A DNA stretch of 64,000 nucleotides. It comes from Syncephalis fuscata (Eukaryota > Zoopagomycota > Zoopagomycetes > Zoopagales > Piptocephalidaceae). Under the pieces are notes generated by a model. The model was not told where the DNA came from. It was given only the letters and a program-made list of their open reading frames with translations, and did no database searches. Where the stretch lies: positions 620,001 to 684,000 of the forward strand of contig JAHLTZ010000011.1 in assembly GCA_025786725.1 (NCBI GenBank). Direction: 5' to 3'. This document shows positions 48,833 through 62,796 of the stretch, in pieces (the first letter of the stretch is position 1; every line of letters begins with the position of its first letter). Made by a program: the position numbers and the translations under genes.

Positions 48833-51800
48833 ATCATCTTCTTCGTCTAATTCGTCGCAATCATCAAATTGTATTGATATTTCTTCAGAATCTGAAATAT
48901 TTTTATCATCAGAATCAATTGATGGCGATGGTGTAAGACAGGCTGATTGTGATGTACATGTAACCTGGAATAGTCCTGGTGCTGTGCCAGTCAGTTCAGT
49001 TAATAAAAACTCTGGATCTGACTCGCCGCCTGAATGGTCTTCTCCAATTGAACCATGTATGCCAAACAAATTCTCTTCGGTATCTTCGCCAGAACTGGTA
49101 TTACTTTGTAGATCTGTGCTTGATAAACTGCCTTTAGCCAATTTACCTAAACTACTTTTCAATGGACTTGTATGACCACCGCTGGCTAAAGATGAATTTC
49201 GACCACCTGTAAAGTAATTATTTGTAGTATTTGCAAATTTAGAACCACTACTATGGCGCCGGTTATCGCGTAACGTATCAGCCGAGGATTGTCGCCGCAT
49301 TGGTGCATCTGACACCTCCCCTTCCGGTATAGGTTCAGCTGGGCGTGATGATCGGCTAGTTTCTCGCACAGTTGATAGAATAACGCCACGTTTAATAGCG
49401 CGCGAGCGCATATGTGACACAACTGGTCGATCAATTCGCCATACAAAAATACAGCCATCTCCTGAAGTAGATATAACGCGGGCACAGTCGCGTGTAATTC
49501 TTACACCAGTTATCAGCTCTGAATGGCCACCCACACAAGCAACGGTTGCACCGGTGCCCAGATCGTGTAAACGAACACGCTTATCGGTACCGGCAGTTAC
49601 GGCATATGATCCAGATGGATCTAGCGCAATGCGAATCAAATTGCCTTCTGCTGATGACAAATCATCTGTACGATTATCTGGCCGTACAGAATTGATAATT
49701 TTACCACTTGAAATATCCAATACATTAACAAGGCGATTTTGAGTAGCCACTGTCATTTGATTCTGTATGTCATCAACATCCATATCATAAATAGTGACAC
49801 GGCCAGCATGCAAATGATATGTAGAGAATGTTGCATCCTAATAGTCATATAATAACAGTAATAATAATACAATTAATAAAATATTATAGCTGGTGTAATG
49901 ATTTACCTCGTGTTTTGAGCGAAAGACAATACTTTTATCAGCACCACAGCTAATAAGACGACGTCCTCGATCGGCAAATTTTACACCTGTAATAGACGAT
50001 GAATGTTCGTCAAGTGTTTGTTGTAGTCGAAATGTATCTCGTACATCGAATATATGTACTAATCGATCACGGCCAGCCGAGGCTAGTAAATATTCATCTT
50101 TAACTAGTATTGATCAATACAGTTAGCTAGAACGTTACACTATTTATCTATATCTTTAATTACCACGCATCGGTTTTGAAAAGTCTATAGTAAGAATCTC
50201 GGCATCATGTGCCTCATGATAGGCTATCAAATCAAAGGTTGAAAGATCATGAACACTAATAGCACTGTATTAGTACAGTATTCTATCTAAACCATTTATA
50301 TGTGTATTTAATTACCGTAAATTACCGGCTCGGTCACCTGTTGCTAAGTACCGCGCATCCGGACTAATATCAATGGCCCTTACGCCAACTACCGTACCAT
50401 CAATGGCATCACTTGTACTGAACGACTGTCTAGGTACTATATTATTCACCAATTAATACTTATTTATGACATGGGCACTGTTATTTACATGGATCACGTC
50501 GGCGTACACTTTGTTTCCAGGTAGGATCAACGTAAAATTGGTGTAACAGTTCTTTTCCCCCAATATTACGTGTGCCAATCGGTCGATTTGGGTGTAAATT
50601 CCAAAATCTTACACTGCCATCCGATGAATAAGTAACAAACGTGTTGGATGGAAATGCTGCATTGGCTGTTTTTTTAATAGGTAACATCTAAAAGCAATTA
50701 ATCAAATCGGCTAACTAGCTATTAATACTAATTGCTAACAACTACTTACCTCAACTCCCCATACACTTGCACTATGGTAGAGAATACTGCGACAGCGACC
50801 AATACGATATATTTCTGTTATATCCCATACGTAGATACTATGGTCGCTATAGATGCAGGTTACTTTGCGGCCACAGTGATTAATCTTTAAAGCAATACAG
50901 TCTGGATAGTTTTCGGCACTATCTGATGGAACTTGCCTATTGTATATTAGTATACTAAATGACTAATCAATCGTGGCCACTTACTCGTTAGCCTTATTAA
51001 ATTCAATGCCTAAAGGATGCGGTTTAGGCAAAGAGCCTATGTAGGTCAGTGTTACGGGTTCGAATAGTCTTTAGATGTACAATAATTTGCCATTAGTTTA
51101 TAATTATAATTTGTCAAATTAACCTACCGTACAATACCATCAGATCCGCCACATACAACAAAGTCACTGCTTACATCAACACACTTGGCCGACTTAACCT
51201 TTATCGCTATCATAAGTATAACCGATACTTTTTATTTATCCTACGGCGCCTTACCTGTAAATCAACCCAACGATCTAATACTCTGTCCTTGACAAATAGA
51301 CAAAGAAGTCCTGTACTGGCAACAAGATAGGTGTATTCGGCTCCATTGGGGCCAGTGCCACATGCTGCGTCAAGAAATGTATTATTACAAAGATCGGCCA
51401 GAATCCCCGAACGGCCCTGAAGTATCCGAACTGTACGTGGACTTTGACTATCTTTTGTCGATGTCTATAATACACTTTGTTGTTACAATTACTGCTAAAC
51501 CTTTATTTGTTACTCAATTTACCTTGCATGAAGGCAGGTTGCCATTGGTATCCAGATACCAATATTTAACAAACCGTTGGCCAGATGTGACGCAAAAACT
51601 ACCATTCTTAGAGAATACTATACTTTGAGTCTACATATTGGTATTAGCACATAATAGAAAATAAGCCAATTTTACTTGCTTTATTGACTATTTTGTTGGA
51701 TGTCAGTTTAATGCCTTGTCGCCACTGCCAAATGTAAAGAAATCCATCATGCTAGCAAAAAAGTATGAATAATCCGTTGCCATTATAATAAATATAATAA

Positions 51801-52645
51801 TTACCTGTAGACCACAAGAAACTAGAAATTTATTATTTGGTGAAAATGATATAGAAAGCACACCAAAACGATGACCACGTAATTGTGCCACCAAATTGTA
51901 TGTTTTTAAATCCCATATAAGAATACGCGGTCGGTGTCCAATCTAAATATAACCGATGATTATTAAGTTTATGATTCCTATTACCGCCTAATTGTATTAC
52001 CTCGCCAGCTGCTAAATAATTACCATCGGCCGAGATAGCAAGACAAATAAGCGTTTTGAGCGGTGCATGTGCATGCTTTTTCATAGCCATTCGTGTACTG
52101 GCCAGATTGGGATTACCGGCCGTGTTACTACCATTCAATGAACTACTATTACCACTACTAGACCCGTAACCAATTGAAGAGTAACTAACGGCATTTGCAC
52201 TGACACTCATACCATTGCCACCTGTGCCATTACTTGGGCTTAATCCCACTGTGGCATCACTACTGGATAGCGGTGTATATGGTGAATTGGCCGTTAAAAA
52301 GCCTATTTGTTTGTTACGACGATGATCGTAAAGCACAACAACCGAACCAGCTAAATAGGCAATGATATCCTGGGTAGGATGTGCAGCCAAGGCAGTGTTG
52401 TTACCTGTAGTTAAGCCAAAAATATGCTCCAACTCCATCTATTGCAAATAAAACGCTATTTAATCAACAACCTTTACTACCTCTAAGTGTCTTACCCGTG
52501 GTTTTGGAGTAAGGTCACGTTTCTTGCGGCGTACCATCATACCACTACTTGCACCTGTCGATGTGGTATTCGCGGTACTCAAGTCGGCTGCACTTGCCAC
52601 ATATCGTCGATTAGTGGCATTTTGATGCCGCGACATACTAGACAT
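47384..52645 (-). CDS. WD40 scaffold of the MAPKBP1/WDR62 family
   Basis: Large protein (roughly 1,300-1,400 residues) with two tandem WD40 propellers, a disordered serine-rich middle and a short C-terminal coiled coil. In animals this family scaffolds JNK signalling and spindle poles; the fungal role is unknown. More than a dozen exons: 52496-52645 and 52001-52438 open the gene, the big exon ends at 47924, and the last one ends at 47384. Diagnostic signatures: [59 protein letters not shown] (linker typical of WDR62/MAPKBP1), [36 protein letters not shown]. An acidic run (Glu/Asp) is encoded at 48803-48870. The end has heptad-like sequence ([18 protein letters not shown]). Small exon boundaries between 49840 and 51950 are inferred only. 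Confidence 0.88.
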
Positions 52646-53329
52646 TTAAACTAGTTTGCACCAGCGCCTTCTTTACTACTGATGAATGGCCGGTTATTAC
52701 TGTTCAAATACACAGACTAGATTACATGAGAGTTGCAAAAGCTATGACAACGTTCAAAATGACAAGAAGACCAAGATGTCGTTATTTTCGTCTACGCTAA
52801 TGTTAAGCAAAGCCTTGGGATTCTTGTAGGAATCAGAGAAACAAACTATCGAAGAAACTGCAAAATATGCAAATGAAGAGTCGGTCAAGTGTTATGCGCC
52901 AACAATGTCAAAGCAGTATTGCTGTTAATGGTCTGCAGGCCGTCAAATAGGCCAGCTGCGTGGCAATGACACGCGTAGACTGCTTAGGTGCCTATACCAG
53001 CGTATGTACTACACGGGTACACGTGTCTCTATCAATAATAGTTGACGAGTCACTACTACCACTACCACCACCACAAAAACAATTGGAACGTGAAAGTAAA
53101 AAATGATAATATGAAAAGAAGAAATAATCAAAATTCGGTAGTATTGGTTGTAGATTGCTGTTTAAAGATGGAAAGAATTGATCAAAGATACTGAATTGGC
53201 ATTATTAAAGCGTTTAGTTACAAGGTCAGCTGACTGAAGCTGCTTTTATTGCTGCTTTGTACGTTACTGCAGTAAATCCCCCAGGCCGTCTGAGTGCCAT
53301 CCTTGCCAAGGGACACTGCTTATTCCCTT

Positions 53330-53334
<5 letters not shown>

Positions 53335-53361
<27 letters not shown>
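53335..53361. repeat. (GCT)n microsatellite
   Basis: Nine GCT units in the WDR62-kinesin interval. Confidence 0.9.
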
Positions 53362-54366
53362 AAACCAAATGAAAAGACCAGGAGATATTAAAACACTGCT
53401 CAGTACGTACGCTAATTATATGCAGTAAACTCAGCTTTGATTTACGTCGTCTAGAGTGAAATAGCTTTGATGTAAGCCAAGCACAGAGATGCGCGGTTAC
53501 TTCGCATGCAAGGAGTACATAAATATGTAGAGTTGTCAGGGGTAATAGGTACATAATTAACGGTGGGGATTATAGACAATAAGTTAGTTAGTTAGTGTTA
53601 ATAATAGCACGTATATATCCATAAATACAATGGCAATTCATATGCAAAATCAAACTAAAGCGTGCGTTATACACAAATCATCACAATTGAAATAAACAAT
53701 TTATATTCATGTTGCACAAAATTGTGATATTGATTGTAACAATAGTTACATTAATATTATGATTTTACCATTTCTATATATATTCCCATTTACAAAAAAA
53801 GATAAGTTTAATCGTTTTAAATACTATAAATAAAATAATAATTGTCGATCGCTTTATAATGTACTTGGAATGCAAAAGTAAAACATCATATGCAGATGTA
53901 ATGCTAACTGTACATAAAATAAAATGTAGTATTTCTTATCATTTGTTCGTAAAATGGTATAAAAATATAATGCACTCGATATTATTAGAATTATTTATTT
54001 TTATTCTCATTAAGCAATATATATATTTGATCATTCACATTATATTTATATCCCTCCTTCCATACAATCATACTATATATATGTATTAATAATTTCTGTA
54101 TTCTATTCAAACTTCTGATACATTTACTTGAATTTAGTTAATTGTGCTTTTATTAATTTTTAAGTAAAAAATGCATATCAGCTTGACATTAATCGAATTA
54201 AATTAAATACATATTTTATTTGCACTGATCGAACAGTATTTATATTTATTAATAAATAAATATCTTCTTGATAAAAAAGCCAATATGTATATATAAAATA
54301 AGCAACTGCGCCATTGTCGATATTACACTCCTTTTTATTATCATTTTACAACTATTTTCATCAATG

Positions 54367-54392
54367 TCAGTATCAGTATCAGTATCAGTATC
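54367..54392. repeat. (CAGTAT)n hexamer repeat
   Basis: Four copies of CAGTAT in tandem, intergenic. Confidence 0.9.
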
Positions 54393-56499
54393 TATATAGA
54401 TCATTTCCCCTTGGCTTTTAATATAGTCTCTCTCTTTCTATATATCCCCTTTACTGTGCTGCACTAAAGCTATGCATAGTCATAGCAACAAACGGTAAAA
54501 AAGTACCGCTAGTTTATTATTTTGTTTTTCATAAAATATTTCTGCTTTCTTTCTTCTTTTCTTTCGACTGTAGCTATTTTGATTTGTCTATTTAACAACA
54601 GCGGCAGCTCTACTATCACACCTGACTTGTTCAAACCCGTATTAAATCACGTGGCCACGTGGTGGTAAGTAACAATACAGAGCGTGTTCTAAGCCAGCGA
54701 CAACGTCATTGTTATTGCTATTATTTCTGTATACAAATGGTCGTTTGCCGAGGGTGTTGCCCAAAATGGCAGCGTCTCATCCTTTGCACCGAGCTGAATA
54801 GCCTATTTTGTAGGATCCACCTTGACCCAAGCATTTGTGGTCGTACAAGCTATTCAGTGTGCCGAGTCCTATTTCGCCTCTGCTTGATCGCTCTAAACAA
54901 TGACAACAGCAGCGATATTAGTAGCTTAATACTTGTATCTGTACTGATGTGCGTGCGTGCGTGTGTGTGTGTGTGCAAGGGCAACGTGCATCAAAGCCTC
55001 CTTGCGCTTAAAGAATACTTTATCGTTTTTACGAGTAATTGGTGAAAATATGTTTAATTATTAGTAATTACGCTATAATTTGTATTTAGTTTTATTAAGT
55101 TGGCGTTGCTTCACAGTGTTTTAACGACAATCTGTGTAAATTTCTCCGTTTTCCTTACCGCTTCTATTAATTGGTGCTCGGCGACGCATAAGCGTAAAGA
55201 AATATCCGCTCTTTAATAGGGCGGAGAAAGCATGGCAACTCCGCACGTTCTACACGCGATCCATTGTGCGTGCGTGTGTGCCTGGAAGCGTGTGTGTGTG
55301 CATGCGTGACTTCAAGCCACTAACATCCATTCTTTCTTCTCATTCACTCGCTCTATCAACTTATTCTCTCTATTTTCGTTCTTCTTTACACAGCATGCAC
55401 TTGCTGCCTACAGCTGTTGCCTTGTTCTAAACGCTGTATCTTTGACCTTTTCGTTTTATTTACTTGCGTGGAACGGTATTTTGCCGTTTCTATAATATTT
55501 CCTATTTCTTTCCCTCTCTCTCTCTCTCTCTTTGTCTCTCTATTCCACTTATTTACCTTCTAGTGGTGTTAACTGGACGTGGCTTGATTGCTCGCCTAGT
55601 TTTTATAAAGTTATTATTGAGTCGCCATCTCAATTGTTCGTTTTTATTTGTAGTGCTAGTTTGTTGGACTAGCTAATAGGCAACGCTACATACATTTGAC
55701 TCGGTGGTCTACCACTATAATTATTCAAGAAATCGTAGAGTAAGTTCTAATATACCATTATATTTAATATTGCCTTGCGACAAAGTTTAAGTATACGGCG
55801 TATTGCTGTAGGCGCTGTACTTTAGTAATATTTATATTTACTCATTGCGGTACTTACTTTCGTTGTTCTGCGCATCTTATGCATTTGAACCTTTAAATAT
55901 CTATTTGTATGATGCTTTTATCTGTGCATCCTTTCTATTGATATTGCTGCCACTTTTCATACAATATTGGTTCTGGCCTTTGATGCTAACCAATCAATTG
56001 ACCAGTGAGCGAGTGAGTGCATCAATACTGTCGGCGATACTGTCTATTAGTATAGGCACCTTTTGTACGAAAGGCCCTCTTTCCTCCGACAGTATAAGAC
56101 TGCCCTTGCTTTGTTCCCTTCCGTATTTATTCGTTCAAGTTTGTAACTGCGTTCGGTAATAGCCGTGGTGCTTTGTGATTCCTATTTTACTCGTTTTATT
56201 TACGCTCTACAGAGCTCATCTTTTCTTTATTACAACACTCACTAACCAGCCAACTCTATATTATGCACTTATACATATATTACGACGTAGTATAGGTTTG
56301 TTGATCAACTTTTTTAGCAACCAAGTATTATCTGGTCCTTATATCCAATAGTACACATACGTGCGATATCTTTACAGTATCGTAATTACTCTCATTCACT
56401 TGCGACGACTCTATTTTCGTTACTTTCATCTTATTACCATCACCACTATTGCTACTATTGCACGACATCTCTACAATAGTCAACTAAATATCTTCCAAG

Positions 56500-59400
56500 A
56501 TGCCAACCAATACTGAGGGGACCGATGTGTCAGTCCAAGTCGGTAAGTATTATTGATTATTACTAGCAATAGTACAACATAGTTTAAGCTAACAATTATA
56601 TATTAATGTGTATTTACAGCACTTCGTATTCGTCCACTCAATGATTCGGAGCTGGGCCAACGTGCCCCGTCTATGCGTAATTTGCCAGCCGAAGTACTTA
56701 GTCTTTCCCCAAATCTACCCAGAGTTACTGTCGTGCCATATCAGCGTCATTTCACCTATGATCATATATTTGGCCCAGATACTTCACAGCAAGATGTATT
56801 CAACGATTGTGTATCTCGTTTAATGGACAAATTCCTCGATGGCTACAATGCAACTATTCTTGCTTATGGACAAACATCTTCGGGTAAAACATTCACTATG
56901 GGCACTGGTCTTGGCGAAGGTTATGCCGATAGTGAGAATACACGTGGTATTGTGCCACGTGCAGCAGCGTTTTTATTTAATTATTTGCACAAAATGCCAT
57001 CTAATGCATTTAAATATCAAGTTCAAGTATCATTCCTCGAAATTTATAATGAGGATTTGATTGATTTACTGTCAATTACTTCACGTGATGGACCACGTAA
57101 CACTGTTACTATTCGAGAAGACACACGTGGTAACATTATATGGACAGGTATACGTGAAAGACGTGTTAATAGTATGGAGGAATTACTAGAGTAAGTTATT
57201 TATGGCTATTAATACGCCTATCTTTGATATTAACACTTGTCAATTAGCTGTCTAGAAAGCGGATCTGCTCTTCGCCAAACTGGCTCAACAGACATGAATG
57301 AAGCATCATCTAGATCTCATGCTATTTTCAGTGTATCACTTAAACAAGAGAAATGGGTCCCTAACGAGCCAGATGCCAATGCAGTCGATGCTAACGAACA
57401 AGCTAATGGCGCTGGTGGCAGCCGTCTTCCAACTCGTGCTGGTACACCAAGTTTAGGTGATCGACGTGCCGGTACACCGACAGGTCGTCGTAGTGCACTT
57501 GGTGGCCGTGCTACACCTTCCGGATTACCACGACCTGGCTCGATGTATAGTCGTGGGCCAACAGCTGCACCTGAACCTACGCCAAATGGACCCGAGACAG
57601 GTAATGGTCAATGGGTAGTTATGCAAAGCAAATTTCACTTTGTCGATCTGGCCGGTTCTGAGCGTGTAAGTAATATTTAGCATTACTGTTAATATATTTA
57701 ATCTTACTGTAAATAATAACAATAGCTTAAACGCACAAATGCTGTTGGTGATCGGGCCAGAGAAGGTATTAGCATTAACGCTGGCCTTTCTGCATTAGGC
57801 AATGTTATTAGTGCACTGGGCGACACAACAAAGAAGTCGGTTCATATTCCATATCGCGATTCTAAACTTACTCGTTTACTACAAGACTCATTGGGCGGCA
57901 ACAGTCAGACACTCATGATTGCTTGTGCATCACCAGCGGCCAGTAATCTTACTGAGACGATTAATACACTCAAGTATGCAAATCGTGCGCGTAATATTAA
58001 AAATCAAGTGACACAGAACCAAGAAATGTCACTAGATGTCGACTATTTACAAGCACAAATAGCCAAACTTAAGGGTGAAATCCGCCAGCTTAAATCAATG
58101 AGCATGGCATCAGATGATACCGACTATATGCAGCAAGCAGTTAATCACGAGTCTAGCTTTTTGCGTAAACGCAATGAATCGCTTGAACAAGAGCTGGAAA
58201 AAGTTAATATTAGTTATACACAGCTAGAAGCGCATTTTGAAACAGTTTCAATTGAATTGACGCAACTACAAGAGCAGCAAGAACTTTGGCGACAACAACA
58301 AACGGCCGCACTTGTTCGTTCTACAACAGGCTCATCGGTTGAATCGCAAGATCAACGTGCAGCTCGTGGATCTAATTTGGCCAATATACGCACTATGACC
58401 GAATCTGGATCGTCAAACTTTCAACGTGAAGTCGAACCAGTTATTGAAGAGTACGAAAAGGTCGTATCAGCACTTGAAGAGCAGCTTAATGAAGCACGTG
58501 AAGCAATTGCTGCCGCTGAAGCACAAGCACAAATTACTGCTGCTAAATTGCGCTTTGAAGAGACAGTACGTGAAAGCAACGCCATTGTTATTGCTGAGCT
58601 TAAATCGCGTGTTGGTGAACTGCATGAACGTGAATCTGGCTCTGTTGCGTACATCCGTGAACTTGAAACCAAAGTACGCGGCGGAATTGTTGAAGAACTA
58701 AACGAAGATACAGATCAGTTGCGACGTGAACTTGCCAAAGAGCGTGGTGAAGTAAACCGACTTCGTCAAGAGCTGCAAACTCACAACGATCCAGATGTTC
58801 TAGCATTGGTTGAAACAGTAACCGAGCTAGAGGAGAAAATTCAGCTATTGCAGAAAGGTGCCGAATCACGTCAACGCCGTCGTCGTATTCCGCAAGCTAA
58901 TGGAATTGCTCGTCCGCAAACGGAAATATTCTTAATGGTGAAGGGCCAACACTGACTGAACATACGGCCACTTCTAATGAGAATGGCAATAATGCGGATA
59001 CAGTCGACGATAGTGCAGCCAATGCAACGACACGTCATCGTCGCGGTAGCAGCTTTACTGATCTATCGCCAGAAAGATTAGCATTGGATGCTATTAGCAA
59101 CAATCCACAGGCTACTCTTGACAAATTGACAACACTTGAAGAAGAAGTTGCTACATTACAAAGCCGTAATGAAGCACTTATCAAGGAGCATGAAGAACGT
59201 GTTAAAGAACTTCGTGGACAAGAAACAGCCGAAAGTGAAGCACGTCGCCGTGAACGTGAAGCAGCCGAAAACGATATGGCTCAACTGCGTGCACGTTTAG
59301 CGGCGGCTGAGGCTGAACTTGCCGCTGCTCGTGCCCAACTCGATCCAGATAACGCTGAAAGAGTGGTTGAAATCGAATTACGCATTCGTGAAGTACAAGA

Positions 59401-62400
59401 AGAGTCGGAACGTACCCATAATGAAGAAATACAACGGCACGAAGCTGAACTTGTTGAACTTGAAAGCAAAATGGCCGATTTACAAGCAGAAGCCAATTCA
59501 TTACGTGATGAAGAACGTGAACGGCATCGTTTAAATGTACGCAAACTAGAGGCAGAGATTGCTGAACTCCGTACACAGGCGGAAAAGGCCGGTAAACTTC
59601 GTGGCATGGACACTAAGATCATTTCAACACTTCGTGATAAGATTGCCATGCTTGATGGTGAACTAAAACGTACAGAAAACCAATTGGCTGAAGAACGTGA
59701 CCGGGTACTGGCTGCTAAACGTGCTGCTTTGGATGAAGCTGCATTAATGGCATCACCATCATCGCCATCAAGTCGTGAATATGAGCTATCAAATCTAGTT
59801 GAAGAACTTGAACAAAAAGCCGAAGCACTTAAGCAAGCACGTTTAGCAGCAGTTGAACAGGCTGAAACTGAACAAAGTGCACAAGCTGAACAGATCTCAG
59901 AACTAGAGGCCCGTATCATTGGCTTGGTTAAGGATTTGGAAAAGACACGTTATGCCGATCGTACACAGCATGCACATCAAGTATCTGCCATGTTAACTAA
60001 GATTGCTCAATTGGAAAACGAAGTACTAGAAGCGCGTGAACGATATGAAGCCGCTGCCTCAGCTGATGCTGATGAAATAGCTCTACTTCGTGAACAGGTA
60101 GAAGCTAAGTCACAGCGTATACAAGAGCTGGAAGAGCTTTTAGATGATCACGACGAAGAGATAGCCATTTATACAGCGGCCAAGACTGAAAGTGAAAACC
60201 AAGTACAGGCACTTGAAGAACAGATTGCTGCATTAAAGGCTGCAAGTAATCGTGTTGTATCCGATCTTGAACAACTTGATGGTCATGATGCTGACGCCAA
60301 TACCGATCAGCGTATTCGTTTATTGACTGCAGAGGCCACTGATTTACGTCGTGCCAATGAACGTATGAGTACTCAACTACAGCGTCTTGAAAGTGCATCT
60401 CTTTTCACTGCCGATACAAGTCAAGTTCAGTCGTTGCAAACAGAGATTCAGCAACTTGAAGCGACAAACTATCGTCTACTTGAACAACTTGAAAAGGTTA
60501 CATGTGGCGATGAATCGGCTATGCAATTCCTTTCACTCGAAGAAGAAATTCAACGTTTAGAATCGACCAATACTCGCATGTTGGATCAAGTTAAGCTGCT
60601 AGAAACACGTATGCGTGAATTAGATGCGCAAAAACAAGCTGAAGCACAACGTGCTAGCCAGGTAGAAGCTGAATTGCAAAATGTTCATTCTAAATATCGT
60701 GATACGGTCACCAATCAAGTTGAGGTCAATACACGCGAATTACCAAATGGTGCTATTAATGCTAATAGCGAATCGTTGAACGAATTAAACGATCAACTAG
60801 CGGCATTAGCCAAGGCCAAGGACGACTGTGCAAGAGAACTTGATGATGTACGCGCCCAATTAGCTGCATCTAAAGAGACGGCCAGTGAACAGGCACAGCG
60901 TGACGAGGAACGTGTTCGTGTCTTCGTGAACAGCTCAGTACTTTGCAAACAAGCCATACATCTGAGTTGGAGCGTATTAAGGCCGAACGTGATGCATTAG
61001 AAGTAGCACGTGCAGCAGCTGATACACGTGCTGCTAAACTTGATACTCAACTACAATCACAGGATGCATCGCGATTAGATGAAGACTCTGCACTCGATTC
61101 ATTGCGTAATGTAGTTCGTGAACTAGAGGCAACAAGCGATGCATCACTTCAGCAATTGAGTGATTTGCAAAAACAGCTATTGGCCCTTGAAGCTGAAAAC
61201 GGCGAATATAAAGAACTTGTGGCCGAACTTGAAGCGTCACTTTCGCGTGCACAGGATGGTGCTGATACAAATTTGGTTCAGCTTGAAGAGCAACTACGTG
61301 ATGTACAGCAACGCCATCGCGAAGATATGCGTACAACACAAGAACAGCTTGATGAAGCACGTAATACAACATCAACTTTACAGCAACGATTAGCCGAGCT
61401 AGAGACGACAGCCACTACAGCCAAGGCCGACAAAGAAGCCACTGAGGAAATATTAGTTGCACTAGAGGCTACACATAATGAACAAGCTGATCGTATTATT
61501 AACTTAGAACAAGAACTAAAGACGGCACAAGATGCATTGGCTGCATCCAATAATGCTACTAAATCGGTCGATGGTCCTACAGCTGAAATGTTTGCTTTAT
61601 TACAAAAGGAATTGGCCACGCTTGAAGGCACATTGGATGTAAAGCGATCACTAGAAACAGAAAGTGATAGCACACAAGATGCCAATGTTGTTGCTGTACG
61701 CTCACTTTTACATCGTGTTCGTCAGGTTGAAGAGACACGAACAGTGCTCGATAAACGGTCGCAAGGCTATGAAGCCGATGTTAAAGAGTTAGAAGCGTTG
61801 GTAGAAGAACTAACTGATAATAATAAGCAACTTTCTGATCAATTAACTCATAAAGGCGATAATAATACTAATGGCAATCTATCTGAACGAGTCACCCAGC
61901 TTGAAGAAGAACGTACGCAATTGGTTAAAGAGAAGGAGAAGTACGCATTAGAAGTACGCCAACTTGAAGAAGAAATGGCTCAAGTAGGAGAAATTAACCA
62001 AGAGCTAGAGAATGAAGTGGCACGTATGCTTGATGCATTGCAACGAACTGAAAATGCAAAGAACCAACAAGCATCGAATGGTAGCAATGGAGATGCCGAT
62101 CGTCTACGTGAAAAGCTTTCAAGCCAAGAAACAAATATTGTTCAACAGACTAAGTTGATTAAGACGCAAGAGGAACGTATTGTAGAACTTGAATTAACCA
62201 TTGAGGCTATGCATCGCCAACAACTCAATACACCAGTCCGCCGTCCATCTAAACTATCAGATGATTCGGGCAGTCTTCATAAGCACCGATTAACAGCTAA
62301 TGGATCATTAAGCAACATTGAAGTCAGCCCACCACCGACTCCACCACCACGTGTCCCTCCACCACCTACACCGGCAGCGAGCTCAAGTCCACCATCGCCG

Positions 62401-62796
62401 ATGCCGTCGCGTTCACCATCGCCGCCATCCCAAACGGGTGGATTAAGTAAAGCTGAAGAGATGGAACTTCGCAATCAAGTAAACCAGCTTGAAGGCGATT
62501 TACGTGGCCATGTGGCACTTATCGAAACATTGGAAAAGTCACTTGGCGATATGGAAATTGTCCAGCGAGACCTTGAACATAATGGAGAACATGCACGTAA
62601 ACAAGTGGATGTACAACGAGCAGAGAATCAAAAGATGGTCGAAGCAATGGAAACGCTACAGCGTAAAATGGATGAAATGCGTGGCATGTTTGAAGGTGAA
62701 CGCGTTAAAAGTGCTCAGCTCTTGGAAAAGAACCGAGCTCTTGAACGCCAAATGCTTGAATTGAAAGCAAAGAAAAGCAAACTACTTTGCTTCTAA
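56500..62796 (+). CDS. N-terminal-motor kinesin with very long coiled coil (kinesin-4-like)
   Basis: Microtubule motor of about 2,034 residues. Exons 56500-56542, 56620-57190, 57248-57665 and 57726-62796. Motor domain in residues about 10-440: start [15 protein letters not shown]-loop [14 protein letters not shown], switch [16 protein letters not shown], switch [15 protein letters not shown], then [21 protein letters not shown] low-complexity insert of about 90 residues ([20 protein letters not shown]) sits just before switch II. From about 460 on the chain is nearly continuous Glu/Gln/Leu heptads, interrupted by a Pro-rich stretch ([19 protein letters not shown]) near residue 1,880. Two -1 breaks, at AAA 58918-58920 and near 60911-60925, need one base each; total coding then is exactly 2,035 codons. 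The motor sequence and N-terminal position suggest kinesin-4/KIF21-type, by inference. Divergent from the WDR62-like gene. Confidence 0.93.

Larger units (their letters stand above)
52646..56499. other. 3.85-kb divergent interval, WDR62-like / kinesin
   Basis: No supported gene. From about 54350 to 56490 the plus strand is C/T-rich (including CTCTCTCTCTCTC at 55515-55530), as seen before the START gene; the part nearest WDR62 is purine-rich on the plus strand. AT-rich DNA fills 53600-54300. ORFs of up to 128 codons at 54659-56160 have no ATG context, domain or splice logic. Confidence 0.5.

Noticed and set aside
54659-56159. Series of ORFs upstream of the kinesin
   Set aside because: They follow the C/T-rich composition of the leader and show no domain or consistent frame.
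58421-62474. Antisense ORFs within the kinesin coiled-coil region
   Set aside because: Shadows of a codon-biased coiled-coil gene on the other strand.
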